17,455 nucleotides of DNA from URHD0088 sp041488295 (GTDB lineage: Bacteria > Pseudomonadota > Alphaproteobacteria > ATCC43930 > CGMCC-115725): assembly GCA_041488295.1 (NCBI GenBank), contig JBGPOZ010000084.1, positions 1 to 17,455 of the forward strand. Reading direction: 5' to 3'. The notes beneath the pieces are model-generated. The model saw only the letters and a program-made list of their open reading frames with translations. It was not told the DNA's origin and did not search any database. Positions within the stretch are counted from its first letter, which is position 1, and each line of letters starts with the position of its first letter. Shown piece after piece: positions 6,610-13,600 of this stretch. The translations under genes were made by a program, and so were the position numbers.

Positions 6610-8322
6610 TCATGCGAAGACGCCGTGGAGGAACCAGCGCGCCGGGCGATCCGGCCGGTAGAGACCGGCGCGGAAGAGCCAGAAACGTCGCCCGTCCCCA
6701 TCCTCGATGCGGTAGTAATCGCGGATGTCATCGGGTGCGCCGGCCTCGCCAGATCCTTTGGCACGCCACCATTCGCCGGCGATGCGCTCGGGCCCGTCGG
6801 CGCGGCGCACGCGGTGGAGCAGGCGGCGCCAACGGAACAGGATGGGCGGATCGTCCGGCGCCGTCGCCTCGATCGGCTCGGGCGGCGCCAGCAGCCGGAT
6901 CGGGCGAATCCAGTCCGTCGGCCAACATCCCCTCTCCTCTCCCGGCATTCCCAGCGCGGGCAAGATGGCGACGGCGCGCTCGGGGATATGACTCTCGCGC
7001 GGCGCCAGGCGGCGCAAATTGGCAAGACCGAGCCGATTGCCGAGGCGATCGAGGAGAGAAGCGAGCTCGGTGTCGTCGGCGGTTTCGTTTCTCCCTCTCC
7101 CGCATGCTCTCGGCGAAGCTTCGCTTCGCCTGTCGCGGCAGCGGAAACCTATGGTTTCCGCGAGAGCGGGAGAGGGTCGAGGTGAGGGCATGGGCGCAAT
7201 GGCGGCGCCATCGGAGGTCTCAGCGCCAGCCCTCACCCTGCCCTCTCCCGTGAACGGGAGAGGGTTCCGCAACCGCAGCTGCGCCGCAGCGAGGGGTTCG
7301 GCAAGGGGCGCGGCGAGGATCATGTCCTCGATGCCGAGGCCGGGATCGATGGCGGCGAGCTTCTCCTCGAGAAGGCGCGCCAGATGCCGCGCCTCGCGAT
7401 TGGGCCGCGCCGTGCCGATCGCGGCGCGCTCCACCTTGCCGTCGACGCGGTAACAGGCGAGATCGAGGCGGCGCGCCCCCATCCCTTCCGCCGCGAGGCC
7501 GCAGCACAGCTCGGCGACGAGGTGGCGGCAGGCGCGCGCCAGATCCTCCGCCGTCGCGATCGGTTCGGCGAAGGCAAGGCGCGCGCGCCGTGCCGGGGCG
7601 GGCCGCAACGGCGAAACCGGCTCGTCGACGGTGCCGACCGCCTGATCGAGACGCTGTGCTACCGTCTTGCCGAAACGCAGGGCGAGTGCGGAGCGCGGCA
7701 TGGCATGGAGATCGCCGATGCGTTTCAGGCCGAGCCGCGCAAGCGAGGCAACGATCTCCGTCGAGAGGCGCAGCGCGGCAATGGGGAGCGGCGCGAGAGC
7801 GGCGCGTTCGGCACCCGACGGCACGATCGGGCGCGCGCCGTCGCCGAAGCGGGAGGCCGCCCAGGCGGTGCCGGTCGTGTCGGCAATGGCGGCTCTGCAG
7901 ACATAGCCTTGGCGCGCGATCCGTTCGACAATTGCCTCGGCAAGCCGTCTCTCGCCGCCCCATAAATGTGCGCAGCCGGTGATGTCGAGAAGGATGCCGT
8001 CGGTTCCGTCGGGCACCGTCCACGGGCTCCAACGGCCGCACCATTCGGCAAGACGCCGCAACGCCGCGGCGTCGCCCGCGGGATCGGCCTCGCGGACGGC
8101 AAGGCCGGGCAGGAAGGCCTGGGCATCGGCGAGCGGCAGGCCGGGCGCTATGCCGGCGGCGTCGGCCGATTTATTGACTGCCGCGACGAGACGGCGGCTG
8201 CCGAGCGTCACGGCGGTGACGAGCGGCGTTTCCTCCGCGGAAGGCGGCTCAACCCGCGCGGCGGCGCGGCGCAGCCGGTCGGTCGACCAGCGCGGCAGCC
8301 AGAGCGACATGACCCGTCGCAT
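6610..8322 (-). CDS. imuB: ImuB, Y-family-polymerase-like mutasome protein carrying an in-frame palindromic-repeat insert
   Basis: This encodes 570 residues from ATG at 8322, which has the excellent ribosome site GGAGG six bases upstream. ImuB is a non-catalytic Y-family relative that bridges the beta clamp, ImuA and DnaE2. Family signatures visible are MSLWLPRWSTDRLRR at the N-terminus, CGRWSPWTVPDGTDGILLDITGCAHLWGGE, and the LGLKRIGDLHAMPRSALALRFG helix-hairpin-helix segment. At about residues 353-413, between AEPLAAAQLRLR and DDTELASLLDRLGNRLG, there are about 60 low-complexity residues (NPLPFTGEGR..., CRDRRSEASPRACGRGRN) encoded by a double palindrome. After it, typical ImuB C-terminal sequence resumes in frame (WLFRAGLYRPDRPARWFLHGVFA). 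The start overlaps the end of imuA by 74 bp, which suggests translational coupling. Lack of polymerase activity is family knowledge. Confidence 0.95.
   Translation of the reverse strand: MRRVMSLWLPRWSTDRLRRAAARVEPPSAEETPLVTAVTLGSRRLVAAVNKSADAAGIAPGLPLADAQAFLPGLAVREADPAGDAAALRRLAEWCGRWSPWTVPDGTDGILLDITGCAHLWGGERRLAEAIVERIARQGYVCRAAIADTTGTAWAASRFGDGARPIVPSGAERAALAPLPIAALRLSTEIVASLARLGLKRIGDLHAMPRSALALRFGKTVAQRLDQAVGTVDEPVSPLRPAPARRARLAFAEPIATAEDLARACRHLVAELCCGLAAEGMGARRLDLACYRVDGKVERAAIGTARPNREARHLARLLEEKLAAIDPGLGIEDMILAAPLAEPLAAAQLRLRNPLPFTGEGRVRAGAETSDGAAIAPMPSPRPSPALAETIGFRCRDRRSEASPRACGRGRNETADDTELASLLDRLGNRLGLANLRRLAPRESHIPERAVAILPALGMPGEERGCWPTDWIRPIRLLAPPEPIEATAPDDPPILFRWRRLLHRVRRADGPERIAGEWWRAKGSGEAGAPDDIRDYYRIEDGDGRRFWLFRAGLYRPDRPARWFLHGVFA
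7093..7264. repeat. REP/BIME-like double palindrome inserted in frame in imuB
   Basis: The first half (7093-7176) is a large cruciform. Its outer arms are CCCTCTCCCG (7093-7102) with CTCTCG (7107-7112), pairing with CGAGAGCGGGAGAGGG (7161-7176). Two inner hairpins are enclosed: GGCGAAG/CTTCGCC, and CGGAAACC-TAT-GGTTTCCG. A GGTGAGGGC tail follows. The second half is inverted: GCCCTCACC, then the perfect 11-bp hairpin CCCTCTCCCGT-GA-ACGGGAGAGGG (7241-7264). Positions 7230-7249 equal the 20-base core in the dnaE2 element. The element is translated as about residues 353-413 of ImuB. Confidence 0.88.
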
Positions 8323-9025
8323 CGCCTTCCTCCATGAGCCAAGAATCCGGCGCCCCGCCGCGGCAGCGCAGGAGCTCGACCTGCCAAAGCGGGATGCCGA
8401 CGCCGACGCCATCATCGCGGCTCGGCGCCGCCGCGAGGCGCCAGCGCGTCGCCGCAGCGCTCGGCGTCGCACGCTGGCGCGCCGCCGCCGTGCCGGTTCG
8501 CCATCGCCGCAGCACGAAGCTGGTGACGCCGCTCGCTTCGCCGGCGAGTTGGAGGCGGCGGCCGGCGGCCGGCGGCAAGGCGCCGATTTCGCCCAGCACC
8601 GCGGCGAGGGCGGCGCTGCGCACCCCCTCCTCCATCGCCCATAAGATCTCGTCATCGCCGCGACAGCGCGCGAGAATGAGCCGCTGCGCCGGCAAGCCGT
8701 AACCGGCAAGACCGGGGCCGTAGAGGTCATCGCCGGCGCAGCACCAGAGAATGGCGGCGCCGCGCTGGCGGGAGAGCCGCCCGAGGATGCCGGCGGCGAA
8801 GGCGGCGGCGACCGCGCCATCCTCCTCATCCGGCCCCGCCCCCATGACCTCGTGCAACGCGCCGAGAGCAAGACCGCCGCCGGGCAATGCCGCGTCCACC
8901 GCCGCGAGGCCGAAGGGCAGCACGCGCAGCGGCGCGGCGCCGCCGCTCTCGAGCGCGCGGATTCGCTGGCGCAAACCAGCGAGATCGGAGGTCGTGGCGC
9001 GCATCCTCGGCGAAGCGCTGATCAT
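8249..9025 (-). CDS. imuA: ImuA, RecA-like inducible mutagenesis protein
   Basis: This encodes 258 residues from ATG at 9025 and is the first gene of the imuA-imuB-dnaE2 mutasome operon. The sequence follows the ImuA pattern: an N-terminal helix (LAGLRQRIRALE), a RecA/SulA-like core (GLAAVDAALPGGGLALGALHEVMG, then AAILWCCAGDDLYGPGLAGYGL), and the C-terminal pattern WLMEEGDATGHVALAAALVDRP. No Walker A P-loop is evident. The role (partner of ImuB and DnaE2 in translesion synthesis) is family knowledge. The ribosome site AAGGGA lies inside the LexA box just upstream, so the leader is very short. Its last 74 bp overlap imuB. Confidence 0.93.
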   Translation of the reverse strand: MISASPRMRATTSDLAGLRQRIRALESGGAAPLRVLPFGLAAVDAALPGGGLALGALHEVMGAGPDEEDGAVAAAFAAGILGRLSRQRGAAILWCCAGDDLYGPGLAGYGLPAQRLILARCRGDDEILWAMEEGVRSAALAAVLGEIGALPPAAGRRLQLAGEASGVTSFVLRRWRTGTAAARQRATPSAAATRWRLAAAPSRDDGVGVGIPLWQVELLRCRGGAPDSWLMEEGDATGHVALAAALVDRPAAPRRRAG

Positions 9026-9032
9026 TTCTGTT

Positions 9033-9047
9033 GTTCCCTTTTTGTTC
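9033..9047. promoter_or_regulatory. Putative LexA (SOS) box of the imuA-imuB-dnaE2 operon
   Basis: The plus strand reads GTTC-CCTTTTT-GTTC, an exact alphaproteobacterial GTTC-N7-GTTC operator. It lies only 7 bases from the imuA ATG at 9025, and its GGGAA also forms the imuA ribosome site on the minus strand. LexA control of this cassette is well established in alphaproteobacteria. The site lies in the divergent gap with the thioesterase gene, which starts at 9151 and could also be affected. Confidence 0.85.
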
Positions 9048-9051
9048 TAAA

Positions 9052-9080
9052 TCTTTGAACGAGAGCGGCGACCCTGTCAA
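9052..9080 (-). promoter_or_regulatory. Possible sigma70-type promoter for imuA
   Basis: The minus strand has a perfect TTGACA at 9080-9075. A weak -10 candidate (CAAAGA, 9057-9052) follows after 17 bases. This would put the LexA box at or just after the transcription start, a normal place for repression. The -10 match is poor, so this is tentative. Confidence 0.3.
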
Positions 9081-9150
9081 GCGCCGCGTTCGCCTGCTGG
9101 ACAGCAAAGACCGCCTTCGGCACTCTCCCCTGCCCCGATGGAGGAATGCC

Positions 9151-9573
9151 GTGCCAGCCGATGCCGCCCACGACCCAACCGAGCATGAACAATTGCGCGG
9201 ATTCAACGTGCTGGTCTATCGCCTTGCCGAATGGCGCGAGGATTTCGCGCGGCTCGAGCTCGCGCTCGACGCGCGGCACCTCAACCGCTCGGGCCTCGTC
9301 CATGGCGGCGTCTTGGCGACCATGCTCGACGTCGCGCTGGGCTATACCGGCATCTACAGCGCCGATCCCGGCCGGATGCGCCGCGCCGTTACACTGACAA
9401 CGACGACGAGCTTCCTCGGCCAGGCGAAATCGGGCGTGCTGAGCTGCCTCGCGCGCCGCCGCGGCGGCGGCAAGACGATCTTCATGGCGACGGGCGAAGT
9501 GCTCGACGAAGCCGGAACGCTCATCGCCCTCGGCGAAGGCACCTTCCGCTACATCGCCGATCTGGCGCGATGA
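9151..9573 (+). CDS. PaaI-type hotdog-fold acyl-CoA thioesterase
   Basis: This encodes 140 residues from GTG at 9151, chosen because GGAGG lies 6 bases upstream and the resulting length is normal for the family. Earlier in-frame starts would run back to 9031, across the LexA site. The hotdog core is plain: LNRSGLVHGGVLATMLDVALGY, with Asn45, Gly48, His51-Gly52-Gly53 and Asp60 at the positions conserved in PaaI-family thioesterases. The strand TLTTTTSFLGQAKSG and the C-terminal GEGTFRYIA also match. These cytoplasmic enzymes hydrolyse acyl-CoA thioesters, often aromatic ones. The substrate cannot be read from sequence. The stop codon overlaps the next gene's ATG (ATGA at 9570-9573), so the two are probably translated together. 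Confidence 0.9.
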   Translation: MPADAAHDPTEHEQLRGFNVLVYRLAEWREDFARLELALDARHLNRSGLVHGGVLATMLDVALGYTGIYSADPGRMRRAVTLTTTTSFLGQAKSGVLSCLARRRGGGKTIFMATGEVLDEAGTLIALGEGTFRYIADLAR

Positions 9574-10535
9574 TCCCCGGGATGACGCGACAATGGCGTA
9601 TATCTCGGCGAAGGTGGAGCGTCGCGGTGCTTGCGCAATTCGCGCTGCCAGCTCTCCTCGGATGCGTCCCCGCCAAGGCCGAAACCTCCAGTCTTGTCAT
9701 CACGCCCATCGGCGGTACCGAGCAGCTGCCCGCGACGCTCTTCACGCCGGACGGAGCGGGACCATTCCCCGCCATCGTCATCATGCATGATTGCAGCGGC
9801 CTCGGTCCGCGCTCGAGCGGCGCGCCGCGCCGCTGGGCGCAAGAGCTTCTCGCCCAGGGCTATGTCGTGATCATCCCCGACAGCTTCACGCCGCGCGACC
9901 TTCCGAACGGTGTCTGCACCACACCAGGAAAGGAGACGCGGAGCGCGAGCGGTTATGTCCGCGCCGCCGACGCCTATGGCGCCTTGGCTTACCTGCGCAC
10001 ACTCCCTTACGTCGACGGCAAGAATGTCGGGCTGATGGGCGGCTCGCATGGCGGCTGGACGACGCTCGCCGCAATGGCCGAATCAAGCGACGACACCCCG
10101 CTCGCGCGCGCGAAACGCGACGGATTCGCCGCCGCGGTCGCGCTCTATCCGGCTTGCGGCGCCCCTTTCGGAGCTTGGCGCGTGCGTCGCCAGAACGGCG
10201 CCACCGGACCTGTCGTCGACTACGAAGGAACCTACGCGCCAACAGCGCCGCTTCTCATCCTCATCGGCGAGAAGGATGATTGGACGCCGGCCGAGACCTG
10301 CCGCCGCCTCGCCGAGGGGAGCCGGGCGGCGGGCTATCCGGTCGACTTCAAGATCTATCCAGGTGCGCTGCACTCCTTCGACAGCGACGCGCCGGTTCGA
10401 TTCGTCGCCAACCGCAACAACATCAATGTGTCGGACGGTCGCGGCGCCACCACCGGCGGCGACGCCGCGGCATGGGCCGATGCAAGGCAGCAGGTCGACT
10501 CTTTCTTTGCGCACTACCTGAAGTCGGCGCCTTAG
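9570..10535 (+). CDS. Exported dienelactone-hydrolase-family alpha/beta hydrolase
   Basis: This encodes 321 residues from the ATG at 9570 that overlaps the thioesterase stop; ATG 9582 is an alternative. Residues 11-37 look like an export signal (basic RRRWS, hydrophobic VAVLAQFALPALL, then AKA). LLGC at 29-32 could instead make it a lipoprotein. The hydrolase core shows GPFPAIVIMHDCSGLG (oxyanion region), the nucleophile Ser159 in GGSHGG, an acid at Asp236 or Asp237 in IGEKDDWTP, and His268 in GALHSFD, giving a full Ser-Asp-His triad. Family relatives are dienelactone hydrolases, many of which use Cys as nucleophile. The Ser here suggests a general ester hydrolase. The substrate is unknown, and its location is periplasm or outer envelope if exported. 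Confidence 0.87.
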   Translation: MIPGMTRQWRISRRRWSVAVLAQFALPALLGCVPAKAETSSLVITPIGGTEQLPATLFTPDGAGPFPAIVIMHDCSGLGPRSSGAPRRWAQELLAQGYVVIIPDSFTPRDLPNGVCTTPGKETRSASGYVRAADAYGALAYLRTLPYVDGKNVGLMGGSHGGWTTLAAMAESSDDTPLARAKRDGFAAAVALYPACGAPFGAWRVRRQNGATGPVVDYEGTYAPTAPLLILIGEKDDWTPAETCRRLAEGSRAAGYPVDFKIYPGALHSFDSDAPVRFVANRNNINVSDGRGATTGGDAAAWADARQQVDSFFAHYLKSAP

Positions 10536-10637
10536 CCACGAGGCCGAGGATGGGGGTCGCTTCTGCGAGGTCGACAGAAGGCGCGGTTCACCGATTCGCG
10601 CGGCGCGGCTTAGAATCGCCGCGTCCCATCGCCGGAT

Positions 10638-10654
10638 CTTCGCAATTTGTGAAG
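10638..10654. promoter_or_regulatory. Imperfect palindrome in the 202-bp gap before the 10738 gene, possible operator
   Basis: CTTCGCAA-T-TTGTGAAG is an inverted repeat with one mismatched pair, in a locally AT-richer stretch about 85 bp upstream of the next start codon. Nothing else was recognised in 10536-10737. A role as repressor site is only a guess. Confidence 0.25.
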
Positions 10655-10737
10655 TATTCGCTGATACGAGCCTTGCTGTCGGGTAAAGGGGGCGCTACGC
10701 CAACCGCTCGGCGAGACCGCCCAAGGGAGACGGCTTG

Positions 10738-11307
10738 ATGGACGATTCGTGGATGATGCAGCAGGCGATGGCGGAGTGGGGCCGGCTCGCGCACAGGACG
10801 ATGTCAGGCAATATCGCTGCCTTCACCGCGCTCGGGCTCAATGCGACCGAACAACTTTCGGCGCTCGCCGGCAGCGTCGCCGCTTGCGCGATGAAGCGCC
10901 ATGGCGCGATGCCAGCCCGCTTCCTGGCGCGGCTCCAGCAACTGACGCGGCCGACCTCGTCCGTTGCATCGCGACACGATGAATTGACGCTTGGCGAAAT
11001 GCGCGCCGATGCGATTCATGAGGGCCTCGGCTTGCTTGATGCCGGCTTCGACCGGCTCATCGCGAGCCTCGCCGAGGCCGGCGCGCCGGCGGAACGCGCG
11101 ACCGCGGTCGAGGCCGTGCTGCTGGCGCGGCTTCTCGCAAACTACCGCCCTCACCTCGTTCGCCTTGCCCTGCTTGCCGCCGCGGCAGGGCTGGCACGGC
11201 CCGACTACCGCGCCGGCGATCTGGTGCCGTTCCTTGCCGCCGAGTCGGTGGACGAGGGCGGCGCAGCCGCGCCGCAGAGCCAACCCGCAATCGCCCGCGC
11301 CGGATAA
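10738..11307 (+). CDS. Uncharacterised alpha-helical protein
   Basis: This encodes 189 residues from ATG at 10738, with AAGGGAG 8 bases upstream. I do not recognise the family. The sequence is almost entirely predicted helix: an N-terminal segment rich in Met and Ala (MDDSWMMQQAMAEWGRLAHRTMSGNIAAFTALG), a middle part (ADAIHEGLGLLDAGFDRLIASLAEAG) and the Ala/Leu-rich helix LVRLALLAAAAGLARPDY. The tail (170-189) is low in complexity. There is no signal peptide and no clear membrane segment. The N-terminal half is loosely reminiscent of phasin-like granule proteins, but no motif settles this. It faces the DedA gene tail-to-tail 46 bp away, with no obvious terminator between them. Codon bias matches its neighbours, so it is likely a real gene. 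Confidence 0.72.
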   Translation: MDDSWMMQQAMAEWGRLAHRTMSGNIAAFTALGLNATEQLSALAGSVAACAMKRHGAMPARFLARLQQLTRPTSSVASRHDELTLGEMRADAIHEGLGLLDAGFDRLIASLAEAGAPAERATAVEAVLLARLLANYRPHLVRLALLAAAAGLARPDYRAGDLVPFLAAESVDEGGAAAPQSQPAIARAG

Positions 11308-11353
11308 GGGCGACGCATCGGCGCGGCCCGGTCATCCGCCGGGTTCCTCGCGC

Positions 11354-12043
11354 TTAGGGAGGCGGCGCCGCCTCGACCGCGCCGCGTGGCAGCAGCGCGC
11401 GCCGTCGCTGCAGCCGGTGCATGACAAAGACGAAGATCGTAACCAGAATGAAGATGCCGAGCATCACGAGGCCGAAGGAATCGGCAAATCTGCCGAGCGC
11501 CGCTCCGAACACATGGCCGAGCAGATAGCCGGCGCCGACGAACGAGATCGCCCAGATGCCGGCGGCGAGGAAATTGAGCCTGAGAAAGCGCCGCCACGAT
11601 AGGCCGCTCATGCCCATCGCGAACGAAGAGAAGTTGCGGATTCCGTACGTGAAACGAAAGGTCAGCACGAAGCCGGCGCTATAGCGCCGCAGGAAGGCGA
11701 GCGCGCTGTCGACGCCAGGGCGCCAGCGCGGATAGCGCCGCAGCAGTTGACCGCCAAAGCGCCGCCCGATGTAGAAATAGGTTTGATCGCCGGCGAAGCT
11801 GCCGAGCCAAGCGCTGACGAGGAGGAGGAGCGGGTCGAGGAGGCCTTGCGCCGCGAAACTGGCAGCGAAGATGACGAAGGTCTCGCCTTCGACATAGGTC
11901 CACACAAAGGTGATGAGGTAAAACCACGGGCCGTGCTCGATGATCATCCGACGGATGTCGAGATGGGACAACGAGTTCCAACAGATGCCAAAGACCGTCC
12001 ATAGATGCAGGAACGGCGGCGCCCAATCGCCTTGCAAAATCAT
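11354..12043 (-). CDS. DedA-family (VTT domain) inner membrane protein
   Basis: This encodes 229 residues from ATG at 12043, preceded by GGGAGG 11 bases away. A TTG at 12073 would add 10 residues, and ATG 11947 would remove 32. The family pattern is clear: FVWTYVEGETFVIFA (acidic residues at 52 and 54), AWLGSFAGDQTYFYIGRRFG (Asp86), and FRFTYGIRNFSSFAMGMSGLSWRRF, with the two conserved arginines of the R-x3-G-x-R element at 130 and 136. Several hydrophobic segments follow (157-178, 190-208), and the tail is basic then Ala/Pro-rich. DedA proteins are associated with lipid carrier or phospholipid flipping and with membrane-potential maintenance. It is probably monocistronic, being well separated from the HD-GYP gene upstream. 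Confidence 0.9.
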   Translation of the reverse strand: MILQGDWAPPFLHLWTVFGICWNSLSHLDIRRMIIEHGPWFYLITFVWTYVEGETFVIFAASFAAQGLLDPLLLLVSAWLGSFAGDQTYFYIGRRFGGQLLRRYPRWRPGVDSALAFLRRYSAGFVLTFRFTYGIRNFSSFAMGMSGLSWRRFLRLNFLAAGIWAISFVGAGYLLGHVFGAALGRFADSFGLVMLGIFILVTIFVFVMHRLQRRRALLPRGAVEAAPPP

Positions 12044-12226
12044 CCGCTCAAACGCCTCCCAGCCGACACCCAAGCATTATTAGCTTTTTGCCCCCCTGGC
12101 ATCGGCTGTACGTCAGCAGACGAAACCCACGGTGAAAAGTCAAGCTCATCCGGACAACCCATCCGGACGATTCCGCCTCTTGGCCATGTGAGCCGACGGC
12201 CGGCACTATTCAATCCCGCCACGCGG

Positions 12227-12252
12227 CTAAAACGGAGCCGCCGGCGGCTCCG
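12227..12252 (-). terminator. Possible Rho-independent terminator overlapping the end of the HD-GYP gene
   Basis: A perfect 20-base palindrome, CGGAGCCGCCGGCGGCTCCG (12233-12252), is followed on the minus strand by TTTTAG, so the last codons and the stop of the HD-GYP gene form a GC stem plus a short T tract. The T run is only four bases, so termination may be partial. The rest of the gap to the DedA gene holds only a short direct repeat, CATCCGGAC (twice near 12148-12170). Confidence 0.45.
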
Positions 12253-13537
12253 GTGCATCCTGCAGCGTTCGCCAGATGCGATCCATCTCCTCATGGATCG
12301 AGGCGAAGGCGGCGAGGATCTGCGGGTCGAAGTGCCTTCGCGGGTCGATGCGACCATCGCCATCGAGGATGATGCGGCACGTTTCTTCATGCCCCAACCC
12401 GTCCTTGTACGATCGCGAGGAGCGCAGGGCGTCGTAAATGTCGGCGAGCGCGACGATGCGAGCGGGCAGAGGGATCGCCTCGCCGGCAAGGCCGGCCGGG
12501 TAGCCCGACCCGTCCCACTTCTCGTGATGGCAGCGGGCAATGTCCGCAGCCATGGCGAGACGGGGAGATGTGCGCAGAATCTCATAACCGTACAACGGAT
12601 GGCGGCGCATTTCCTGCCATTCTTCATCGGTCAGCATTCCCGTCTTTTTCAGGACGGCGGCATCGACGCTCATCTTGCCGACATCGTGCAGCTGGGCCGA
12701 ATAGCGGATCTCGTGGCACCATGCGCGCGGCTTGCCGAGCCGGCTCGCAAGCGCGAAGGAGTATTCGTTGACCCGCAGGATGTGATTGCCGGTGACCTCG
12801 TCGTGCAGCTCGGCCGCCTTGGCAAGAAGGCGGATCGACAGCATGAAGGCTTCCTCGGTCTCGGCGTGAAGACCGGCGATGATCGCCCGCTGCTTGCGCA
12901 ATCGCGCATTCTTGCGCAGCACCGACTCGGTCATCGCGGCGCGCTCGATGGCGCGCCCGGCGAAGTGATTGACCAGCCAGATCAACGAGGCATGGCCACG
13001 CTCGAACGGCATTGGCGCCTGGCTGCCCGGCGGCCGGCGGTTGATGAGATGCATCACAGCCACAACTGCGCCATCCTCGTTGGTGAGGGGAAAGCAGAGC
13101 ATGGTGCGGGCGACGTAACCGAAGCGCGCTCCGACGTCCCGACTGAAGGTGAAGGGACGGTCGGCAATCGCTTGAAGATCGTCGATGAAGACGGTCTCGC
13201 CGGTCATGGCGACGTAACCGCCGATCGAATCCTTGTCGAGCGGCAGGACGATGCGCTGCGGACGCCCCAACTCGACCGTGTCGTTCTGGAGACATCCCGC
13301 TTCGAGGTGCCGTTTGCTGCCGCGGCCGCGTACCAGGAAGATCGAGCCGGCCTCGGCATCGGTGAGGCGGCGCGCCTTCAGCAGCACGCGATACAGCAGC
13401 TCGATCAGCGGCAGCGCCCGGCCGCCTTCGATGAATTCGAGAAAACCGATAAGCACCCCGAGCTCCGGTTCGGGCGCAAGCGCTGGGGCTTGGCTCATCG
13501 CCGGCAAGGTGCCCCCCGAAACGGGACCCTCGAGCAT
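12227..13537 (-). CDS. GAF-HD-GYP domain protein, probable cyclic-di-GMP phosphodiesterase
   Basis: This encodes 436 residues from ATG at 13537; ATG 13498 is an alternative, and neither has a strong ribosome site. Residues about 45-200 are a GAF sensor domain (RRLTDAEAGSIFLVRG..., IGGYVAMTGETVFIDDL, MLCFPLTNEDGAVVAVMHLIN). A short coiled segment (200-235) leads to an HD-GYP domain: H252 in TGNHILRVNEYS, H284-D285 in LHDVGKMSV, H313 in RHPLYGYEIL, H337-H338 in CHHEKWDGSGYPAGL with GYP at 345-347, and ALADIYDAL with Asp366. All metal-ligand positions of the family appear intact, so c-di-GMP hydrolysis is likely. It is cytoplasmic with no membrane segment. It lies 63 bp downstream of the 403-residue protein on the same strand, and the polysaccharide export genes are nearby on the other strand. 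Confidence 0.92.
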   Translation of the reverse strand: MLEGPVSGGTLPAMSQAPALAPEPELGVLIGFLEFIEGGRALPLIELLYRVLLKARRLTDAEAGSIFLVRGRGSKRHLEAGCLQNDTVELGRPQRIVLPLDKDSIGGYVAMTGETVFIDDLQAIADRPFTFSRDVGARFGYVARTMLCFPLTNEDGAVVAVMHLINRRPPGSQAPMPFERGHASLIWLVNHFAGRAIERAAMTESVLRKNARLRKQRAIIAGLHAETEEAFMLSIRLLAKAAELHDEVTGNHILRVNEYSFALASRLGKPRAWCHEIRYSAQLHDVGKMSVDAAVLKKTGMLTDEEWQEMRRHPLYGYEILRTSPRLAMAADIARCHHEKWDGSGYPAGLAGEAIPLPARIVALADIYDALRSSRSYKDGLGHEETCRIILDGDGRIDPRRHFDPQILAAFASIHEEMDRIWRTLQDAPEPPAAPF

Positions 13538-13600
13538 GCTTCAACAACCGGAAACGGAGTTCTGCGTTGGGCGGAGTTGACTGCGGGATCGGGGGCATTG

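Noticed and set aside
6275..6613. Small minus-strand frame through the imuB-dnaE2 gap
   Set aside because: The peptide (HEDTKGTKK, SCPSCLRG) is the familiar spurious translation of the CCACGAAG palindrome.
6279..7025. Upstream extension of the dnaE2 frame by 249 codons
   Set aside because: The extension runs through imuB and the intergenic repeats. The conserved DnaE2 N-terminus MTAYAELQVTSNFSFLRG begins at 6278 with its own ribosome site.
8323..8871. Upstream extension of the imuB frame by 183 codons
   Set aside because: It is low-complexity and antisense in style, lying out of frame within imuA. The true start at 8322 has GGAGG and the family N-terminus.
9031..9150. Longer N-terminus for the thioesterase
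   Set aside because: It would be translated across the LexA box and lacks a ribosome site. GTG 9151 has a strong one and gives the usual family length.
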